A DNA stretch of 6,831 nt from the NCBI GenBank assembly GCA_041581135.1, contig JBFGCM010000127.1, positions 1-6,831 on the forward strand. The letters run 5' to 3'. Within the stretch, counting starts at the first letter, position 1, and every line of letters begins with the position of its first letter. Below are positions 1 to 4,724 of the stretch, piece after piece. The position numbers and the translations under genes are program-made. Source of the DNA: JBFGCM01 sp041581135. Its GTDB lineage: Bacteria; Actinomycetota; Acidimicrobiia; Spongiisociales; UBA5794. The notes beneath the pieces were generated by a model. The model searched no databases. It was given only the letters and a program-made list of their open reading frames with translations, and was not told the DNA's origin.

Positions 1-180
1 AGTTACCCGACCACGAGTTACCCGACCACGAGTTACCCGACCACGAGTTACCCGACCACGAGTTACCCGACCACGAGTTACCCGACCACGAGTTACCCGA
101 CCACGAGTTACCCGACCACGAGTTACCCGACCACGAATTGCCCGACCACGAATTGCCCGACCACGAATTGCCCGACCACG
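1..180. repeat. 15-bp tandem array, 12 full units, coding for WSGNS pentapeptides
   Basis: Plus-strand units agttacccgaccacg occupy 1-135 as nine identical copies. Three identical variant copies aattgcccgaccacg follow at 136-180, then a degenerate partial unit at 181-193. In the minus-strand protease frame each unit reads Ser-Trp-Ser-Gly-Asn. The variant units change GGT AAC to GGC AAT, which is silent at both codons. The unit length is a multiple of three, so copy-number changes would alter protein length without shifting the frame. The array is cut by the left edge, so its true copy number is unknown. Confidence 0.97.
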
Positions 181-1705
181 AGTTACCCGTCCATTCGGTG
201 CCGTTCCATGAGCCGCCACTCCACGAGGTACCGGCGGCCGCCACCTTGGCCCACGTCTTGGATGCGAACCGCGCCCCGTGTATGTCCTGATCTCCGACGA
301 GCGCAACACCGTCCAGGTAGAGGATCTGACTGCCACGGGCGTCGTCGATCTTGCCGCCACCCTTGGCCGACGGATGCTCCTGCGTGACATCGGCAACCGG
401 CGCGTCGGCCGCCGCCGCGACATCCACGAGGCCGGCACCGGTGCAGCGTGCCTCACCGGGTACGGGCATGGCCGCATCCATGAGCATCTGCTTGACCTGA
501 TCGTTGGTCAGCTCGGGCCGCTGAGACAGCATGAGGGCGGCGGCGCCGGACACGACGGCGGTGGCCTGGGAACTACCGGAGCCCAGGAACAGCTCATCCC
601 CGACCCGGGCGAGCGGATACGAGATGTCGGCATTCCCGCCCGGAACCCGCAGGCTGGCGATCGACCGCCCGGGAGCGACGAGGTCGATGCCCCTGCCGTT
701 GTTGCCGCACGAGGAGAACGAGGCAACAACATCGTCGGTCGGGTCCACCGTCCCGTTGGTGTCGGCGGCCCCCACCGCGATGACGAACGGGCTCCGTGCC
801 GGATCCCGAAGCAGCTTGTTGTCAGCCGTGTCGTTGCCACCGGCCACGACCACCACGATGCCGTTGCGCCACGCGACCTCCACGGCATAGGACAGCACGC
901 TCGAACGGTGATCTGCCGACCCATCAGTGCCGAAAGCCAGGTTCAACACTCGGACGTTGAGCCCGTTGTCGTTGCGGTGCTGCACCACCCAGTCGATGGC
1001 AGCGAGGATCTGCGAGACATCGACGGCGCCGTCGGCGGTGGAGACCTTGACGTTCAGCAGGCGAGCGTCGGGCGCCATCCCGGTGAAACCGGCACCGTCG
1101 CCGGCGATGATTCCTGCCAGGTGGGTGCCGTGCCCGTAAGTGTCGAGGTGCATGAGGTGCTTGTCCTGAGATTCGAGCGACAGGTCCGCACCGTTGATCA
1201 CCTGGTCGGCAGGCATGGCCGACACCGGTGCAATACCCGAATCGATGATGGCGACGTCGACGCCGGCGCCGGTGATCCCCTTGGCGTGAAGCTGGTCGGC
1301 GCCGGTGATGGTGAGCACATCGCTCATGGATGTTGCCGCAGCGGGCGCCACATCGGTGAGGCTGAGAAGCGTGAGCGCCGAGTCGTACGACACGGACTCG
1401 ACAGCGGCGGCCTGTCGGAGCGCGTCGACCGCCGATGCGGGCACCGAGGCGGCGAAGCTGTCGAGCGCGACGAATCGGGAGGTCAGGGCACCGCCGCTAC
1501 GAACCACGACGTCTTCGGCGAGGCCACCGTTCCCCGGGGCGTGCTGCACGATGACATCGACGTCGTCCGCTGCAGAGACCGGCGCCGGGGCGGCCACGAA
1601 AAAGGCGACGGTCAGAAAGGCGATGGCGGCGCCGACCACGCGACGCTTCTTGTTGTGATCCCAGCTGATGCCGAGGTAGATCTTCGGTCCTGCGGCTGTC
1701 CCCAT
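1..1705 (-). CDS. Secreted S8 (subtilisin-like) serine protease with C-terminal WSGNS pentapeptide repeats; 3' end beyond left edge
   Basis: Read on the minus strand from ATG at 1705, the frame stays open for 568 codons to the left edge, so the C-terminus is missing. Residues 19-45 look like a signal peptide: basic NKKRR, a hydrophobic stretch, and a likely cleavage site after PVSA. Residues ~47-125 resemble an inhibitor I9-like propeptide. The S8 catalytic domain spans ~130-430. Asp155 lies in VAIIDSG, His192 in YGHGTH, the oxyanion-hole Asn291 in AGGND, and Ser379 in GSSQATAVVSG. This Ser box departs from the usual GTSMAAPHV, with Gln for Met and no Pro. A linker containing ARGSQILYLDGV leads into pentads from Trp495: WSGGS, WNGTE, WTGNS, then WSGNS to the edge. 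An AAGGG ribosome site 7 nt upstream supports this ATG; ATG at 1711 is too close to it. An in-frame TGA lies further upstream. By family knowledge it is exported; substrate and repeat function are unknown. Confidence 0.93.
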   Translation of the reverse strand, partial: MGTAAGPKIYLGISWDHNKKRRVVGAAIAFLTVAFFVAAPAPVSAADDVDVIVQHAPGNGGLAEDVVVRSGGALTSRFVALDSFAASVPASAVDALRQAAAVESVSYDSALTLLSLTDVAPAAATSMSDVLTITGADQLHAKGITGAGVDVAIIDSGIAPVSAMPADQVINGADLSLESQDKHLMHLDTYGHGTHLAGIIAGDGAGFTGMAPDARLLNVKVSTADGAVDVSQILAAIDWVVQHRNDNGLNVRVLNLAFGTDGSADHRSSVLSYAVEVAWRNGIVVVVAGGNDTADNKLLRDPARSPFVIAVGAADTNGTVDPTDDVVASFSSCGNNGRGIDLVAPGRSIASLRVPGGNADISYPLARVGDELFLGSGSSQATAVVSGAAALMLSQRPELTNDQVKQMLMDAAMPVPGEARCTGAGLVDVAAAADAPVADVTQEHPSAKGGGKIDDARGSQILYLDGVALVGDQDIHGARFASKTWAKVAAAGTSWSGGSWNGTEWTGNSWSGNSWSGNSWSGNSWSGNSWSGNSWSGNSWSGNSWSGNSWSGNSWSGNSWSGNSWSGN

Positions 1706-1712
1706 ACCCATT

Positions 1713-1717
1713 CCCTT
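1713..1717 (-). promoter_or_regulatory. Ribosome binding site AAGGG for the S8 protease
   Basis: On the minus strand AAGGG lies 7 nt before ATG at 1705. It almost touches the alternative ATG at 1711, so it favours the 1705 start. An in-frame TGA lies just upstream at about 1732-1730, leaving only these two ATG candidates. Confidence 0.6.
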
Positions 1718-1788
1718 GGCTCGAATACTTCATGACGTATCGGCACGTCCCCAGAGAACCTTTCGGGTCATTGGACCGGGCGACGGCA

Positions 1789-1798
1789 TGACTAGTCA
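1789..1798. promoter_or_regulatory. 10-bp perfect palindrome, possible operator
   Basis: TGACTAGTCA is a perfect palindrome in the 170-bp gap between the divergent protease and dehydrogenase genes, 77 bases ahead of the dehydrogenase ATG. Symmetric sites of this kind in divergent promoter regions are often bound by dimeric repressors. No regulator gene lies in the window and no second copy was seen, so the role is speculative. The same gap carries a direct repeat CCAGAGAA at 1751-1758 and 1806-1813, which may be chance. Confidence 0.25.
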
Positions 1799-1862
1799 GC
1801 GCTCTCCAGAGAAGCTCATCGTCGGGTGACTACATCGCAAGACCGCTCTGCCGGGTCGGGGC

Positions 1863-1868
1863 TACGCT
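1863..1868 (+). promoter_or_regulatory. -10 box TACGCT, likely leaderless promoter of the dehydrogenase operon
   Basis: TACGCT fits the actinobacterial TANNNT -10 pattern. It ends 7 nt before the A of the ATG at 1876, so a transcript starting at the usual distance would begin at or next to the start codon. The intervening bases are C/G only and hold no Shine-Dalgarno sequence, which agrees with leaderless translation. No convincing -35 box is visible; the closest is AAGACC at 1839-1844. Confidence 0.45.
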
Positions 1869-1875
1869 CCGCCCC

Positions 1876-2967
1876 ATGTGGACGACCCGTGCCGCGATCT
1901 GCCATGAACACGGTCGGCCCCTTCGCGTCGAGGACGTCAGCGTGGCGGCCCCCGGCCCCGACGAGGTCGCAGTCGATGTGACCGCGGTGGCGATCTGTCA
2001 CAGCGACATCACCTACGCCGACGGCGGATGGGGTGGCCCGACCCCTGCCATCTACGGGCACGAGGCCACCGGGGTCGTCGTCGCCGCCGGCACCGATGTC
2101 ACGGACCTCGAGCCGGGCACTCACGTGGTGGTCGGCTTGCTCCGCACCTGCGCCTGCTGCTTTCACTGCCGCAGCAGCGAAGCGCACCTGTGTATCGGTG
2201 GGTTCTCCGACGAGACGCCGTTCCACGCTTCCGATGGCACTCCCATCGAGCGAGGATTGCGGACCGGGGCATTCGCCGAGAGGACGATCGTCCATCGGTC
2301 ACAGGCGGTGGTGATACCTCAGGACGTGCCGGCTCCATCAGCGTCTTTGCTTTCATGCGGGGTCCTCACCGGATTCGGCTCGGTCATCAACACCGCAGCG
2401 ATGCCGGCCGGCGCTACGGCGGCGGTCATCGGGTTGGGCGGCGTCGGCCTCGGCGTCGTCCAGGGAGCCGTACACGCCGGCGCCTCCAGGATCATCGGCG
2501 TCGACGTCAACCACGACAAGCTGCTCGAGGCGGGAGCGTTCGGTGTCACGGACACCATCGATGCTTCGGCCGAGGACGCAGCGGTCGTCGTTCGGGGCCG
2601 GACCGGCGGGATCGGGCCCGACTACGTGTTCGTGGCCGTCGGCGCCAAGCGAGCGATCGAACAGGGATTGGCGATGGCACGGCGTGGCGGGACCATCGTG
2701 TTGGTCGGCATGCCACCTTCGGGGGTCACGGTCGAAATCGAGATCGCCGAGTTCACCGACGCGTCGCAGCGAATCCTGGGCTCCAAGATGGGAGCTGGTC
2801 GGATGGAGCGCGACGTGCCCGCACTCATCGATCTCTACCGCAGCGGATCGCTGAAGCTGGACGAGATGGTGAGCGGCACCTACCCCCTCGACGCCATCAA
2901 CCAGGCGATGGATGAGGTTCGTGCCGGCTCGGTCATCCGCAACGTCATCGTGATGGGGGCGTTCTGA
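1876..2967 (+). CDS. Zinc-dependent medium-chain alcohol dehydrogenase (MDR superfamily, NAD-type)
   Basis: This 363-residue protein, normal for the family, should oxidise an alcohol to an aldehyde or ketone, or the reverse, in the cytoplasm. The GroES-like domain carries catalytic-zinc residues Cys41, His62 and Glu63 (GHEATG), with Cys161 as a probable further ligand. Structural-zinc cysteines 92, 95, 98 and 106 follow the C-x2-C-x2-C-x7-C pattern. An extra Cys94 sits inside that cluster. The Rossmann nucleotide-binding motif is GLGGVG at 186-191, and Asp210 at the end of the second strand points to NAD rather than NADP. The overall pattern resembles class III/FrmA-like dehydrogenases, but the specific substrate is not recognisable. 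The TGA stop overlaps the next gene by 4 bp, so the two are probably co-transcribed and translationally coupled. A TACGCT box just upstream suggests a leaderless mRNA. Confidence 0.93.
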   Translation: MWTTRAAICHEHGRPLRVEDVSVAAPGPDEVAVDVTAVAICHSDITYADGGWGGPTPAIYGHEATGVVVAAGTDVTDLEPGTHVVVGLLRTCACCFHCRSSEAHLCIGGFSDETPFHASDGTPIERGLRTGAFAERTIVHRSQAVVIPQDVPAPSASLLSCGVLTGFGSVINTAAMPAGATAAVIGLGGVGLGVVQGAVHAGASRIIGVDVNHDKLLEAGAFGVTDTIDASAEDAAVVVRGRTGGIGPDYVFVAVGAKRAIEQGLAMARRGGTIVLVGMPPSGVTVEIEIAEFTDASQRILGSKMGAGRMERDVPALIDLYRSGSLKLDEMVSGTYPLDAINQAMDEVRAGSVIRNVIVMGAF

Positions 2968-4076
2968 GCGCCATCGTTCGCCTCGAGACCTTCACCACCG
3001 AGTACGTGGGTGTCGTCCGCGTCACCGACATCGAAGGCGGCCAAGGCTGGGGACAGCTCTCGACCTACCACAGCGACATCACAGCCATGGTGTTCCATCG
3101 CCAGGTTGCACCGTGGGCACTGGGTCGCGACACCGACACTCTGGAGGCCCTCCTCGACGAGATCGCAGCTCGCGAGTTCAAGTTCCCCGGGTCCTACGTG
3201 GCGCGGGCCCTGGGCGGGCTGGACACCGCCATCTGGGATCTCCGTGCCAAGGCCGCCGGTGTCGGGGTGTGTGAGCTGTTGGGAGGCCGTCCCCGGCCGC
3301 TCCGGGTCTACGCGTCGAGCATGCGTCGCGACATCGATCCCGCCGCGGAAGCCACCCGGCTCGCCGCCGTGCAGCAATCTCACGGGTTCGCCGCCGTGAA
3401 GTTCCGCATTGCGGCGGAGAACGGCAGTGATCGCGACGAGTGGCCGGGGCGCACCGAGGCCATCGTGCCTCACGTGGCGTCCGCCCTGGATCCGGACACA
3501 CACCTCATGGTGGATGCCAACTGCGGCTACTCGCCTGAACGCGCCATCGAGGTGGGCGGCTTTCTCGCCGATCACGGGGTTGCCCACTTCGAAGAGCCGT
3601 GCCCGTACCGCGACTACGAACAGACCGCCCAGGTCCGACAAGCCCTCGACGACCAGCGCATCGCTGTCGCCGGCGGCGAGCAGGATTGCGACCTCGCGAC
3701 GTGGCGACGGCTCATCGACAGCCACGTGTTCGACATCGCTCAACCCGACGTGCTGTACCTGGGCGGCATCGATCGCACCAGACGGGTGGCGGCGATGGCG
3801 GCAACGAGGGGTACTCCGCTCCTCCCCCACTCGGCCAACCTGTCCCTCGTCACCGTGTTCACCCTGCACCTGGTCGGTGCGCTGCCCAACACCGCCGGCA
3901 TGGTGGAGTGGTCGATCGAGGGCCCCGACTACTACCCGTGGCAGTACGGCCTCTATGCACCGATGCCGGAGGTCGAAGACGGCCTCGTCCACGTCCCGGA
4001 CGGACCCGGCTGGGGAATCGACATCCTCCCCGAGTGGCTCGAACACGCCACGTTCCAGGTCACGGAGGCACCCTGA
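2964..4076 (+). CDS. Enolase-superfamily enzyme, mandelate racemase/muconate lactonizing type, probable CTG start
   Basis: This 370-residue protein probably abstracts a proton next to a carboxylate in a Mg-dependent reaction (dehydration, racemisation or cycloisomerisation). The N-terminal capping domain begins AIVRLETFTTEY. The barrel domain has Lys146-Phe-Arg148 where many relatives have Lys-x-Lys. Metal ligands are Asp184 (VDAN), the FEEP Glu pair at 210-211, and Glu239 (GGEQ). A probable His-Asp dyad is Asp262 and His289 (LPHSAN), and Glu315 follows in VEWS. There is no in-frame ATG, GTG or TTG between the stop at 2913 and GTG at 3006. Starting at 3006 would remove the first capping-domain strand, so CTG at 2964 is preferred; it overlaps the dehydrogenase stop as CTGA, with GGGGG 4 nt upstream. 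It probably acts in a pathway with the dehydrogenase, perhaps on sugar acids or hydroxy acids. The family call is firm; the substrate and start are not. Confidence 0.88.
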   Translation: MSAIVRLETFTTEYVGVVRVTDIEGGQGWGQLSTYHSDITAMVFHRQVAPWALGRDTDTLEALLDEIAAREFKFPGSYVARALGGLDTAIWDLRAKAAGVGVCELLGGRPRPLRVYASSMRRDIDPAAEATRLAAVQQSHGFAAVKFRIAAENGSDRDEWPGRTEAIVPHVASALDPDTHLMVDANCGYSPERAIEVGGFLADHGVAHFEEPCPYRDYEQTAQVRQALDDQRIAVAGGEQDCDLATWRRLIDSHVFDIAQPDVLYLGGIDRTRRVAAMAATRGTPLLPHSANLSLVTVFTLHLVGALPNTAGMVEWSIEGPDYYPWQYGLYAPMPEVEDGLVHVPDGPGWGIDILPEWLEHATFQVTEAP

Positions 4077-4130
4077 GGGTCGTCCCGAAGCGGGGCCGAC
4101 CGCGCGCGGATCTGCCCGGGCAACGACCCT
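4076..4130. terminator. Inverted repeat between convergent genes, possible bidirectional terminator
   Basis: AGGGTCGT at 4076-4083 is perfectly complementary to ACGACCCT at 4123-4130. The loop between them holds two further palindromes, CCGCGCGCGG (4100-4109) and TGCCCGGGCA (4113-4122). The structure sits in the 59-bp gap between the 3' ends of two converging operons, where a shared terminator is expected. There is no T-tract on either strand, so it is not a classical intrinsic terminator. Such GC-only stems are common in actinobacteria. Confidence 0.35.
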
Positions 4131-4135
4131 GCCGG

Positions 4136-4678
4136 TCAGTCCTTCGGCGGGGTGTCCCAGTCGTGAACGTCCTTGCCCGCCTCCGACGAGAGGATGTCGA
4201 GCGCGGCGGAGGCGCCGTCGCCGGCCGAGATGATGGCCTGGCTGCGATGGGGCCGCGCCGACCGGCCGACCACGTAGAGGCCCTCGATGGCAGTGCGGCC
4301 ATGGCGATCCACCTGGATCGGCTCCGTGAGGCCCATGCCGCGCGCCAACGCCGGGTCCTTGCCCTCGGTGAGGATCACGAATCCGGCCTCCATGGTCTCG
4401 CCGTCCTCGATCTCCACCTCGAATCCCATCTCCGATCGCTCGATGTCGGTGACTCGGCGCGGATCGAGCGTGGCCCCCATGGCCAGCACCTGTTCCCGTG
4501 CCCGTTCCTGGAACTCGGTGCCGCTGATGTCGGGAATGCCGAGGTAGTTGTGTAGATGGGCAAAGTGCATGGCGGTCTCGTCGTTTCCGAACACGGTGAC
4601 GTTCTGGTCGTTCTTGGCCAAGAACAACGCGGCGCTCAGTCCGCCCGGTCCGTCCCCGACGATCACGACCGTTGCCAT
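4136..4678 (-). CDS. Small single-domain FAD-binding oxidoreductase, thioredoxin reductase-like, no cysteines
   Basis: The 180-residue protein starts with an FAD-binding Rossmann motif, VVIVGDGPGGLSAA, with glycines 8, 10 and 13. It has a TEG box at 104-106 in place of the usual ATG. The C-terminal flavin motif is GLYVVGR (133-139) followed by AIISAGDGASAA (148-159). Thioredoxin reductases are about 310 residues; this protein lacks the inserted NADPH domain and the CxxC redox pair, and contains no cysteine at all. I recall similar ~180-residue proteins, ending in an HDxDxP-like tail as here (VHDWDTPPKD), in haloarchaea and actinobacteria, generally annotated only as FAD-dependent oxidoreductase. 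ATG at 4678 is chosen because AGGAG lies 5 nt upstream; an in-frame GTG at 4684 overlaps that site. It lies 46 bp downstream of the DddP-like gene on the same strand, probably in one operon. Electron donor and substrate are unknown. Confidence 0.87.
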   Translation of the reverse strand: MATVVIVGDGPGGLSAALFLAKNDQNVTVFGNDETAMHFAHLHNYLGIPDISGTEFQERAREQVLAMGATLDPRRVTDIERSEMGFEVEIEDGETMEAGFVILTEGKDPALARGMGLTEPIQVDRHGRTAIEGLYVVGRSARPHRSQAIISAGDGASAALDILSSEAGKDVHDWDTPPKD

Positions 4679-4683
4679 GCGCA

Positions 4684-4688
4684 CTCCT
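4684..4688 (-). promoter_or_regulatory. Ribosome binding site AGGAG for the small FAD oxidoreductase
   Basis: On the minus strand AGGAG is followed by 5 nt and then ATG at 4678. Its last base is the first base of the alternative GTG start at 4684, so that longer start is unlikely. A strong site here suggests efficient independent initiation within the two-gene transcript. Confidence 0.75.
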
Positions 4689-4724
4689 CTCTCGACTCCC
4701 GCGAACCTACCAGTCGACTACCGG

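Noticed and set aside
1..180. CRISPR array or iteron-type origin
   Set aside because: The 15-bp units are contiguous with no spacers, and they translate as a regular pentapeptide in the protease frame.
1497..1733. 78-residue minus-strand frame starting at ATG 1733
   Set aside because: It is a different frame over the protease signal peptide and propeptide, Arg-rich and motif-free.
278..1735. 485-residue plus-strand open frame
   Set aside because: It is antisense to the S8 protease. Its protein is low-complexity (Gly, Arg, His, Asp-rich) with no motif, whereas the minus-strand frame has the full catalytic triad and a signal peptide.
1816..2295. 159-residue minus-strand frame
   Set aside because: It is antisense to the zinc-binding part of the dehydrogenase and shows no recognisable domain.
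1876..2967. The dehydrogenase as AcuI (acryloyl-CoA reductase) partnering a DMSP lyase
   Set aside because: It carries full catalytic and structural zinc sites, unlike AcuI, and lies in a separate convergent operon.
2880..4046. 388-residue minus-strand frame
   Set aside because: It is antisense to the enolase-family gene and arises from GC-rich codon bias; the plus-strand protein has all metal ligands.
3599..4555. 318-residue plus-strand frame crossing the convergent gap
   Set aside because: It overlaps two real genes in wrong frames and is Arg/Pro-rich without motifs.
4692..4717. 6-bp inverted repeat (TCGACT/AGTCGA) between the DddP-like and FAD genes
   Set aside because: The stem is too short with a 14-nt loop and no T-tract; it is no evidence of a terminator, and the genes look co-transcribed.
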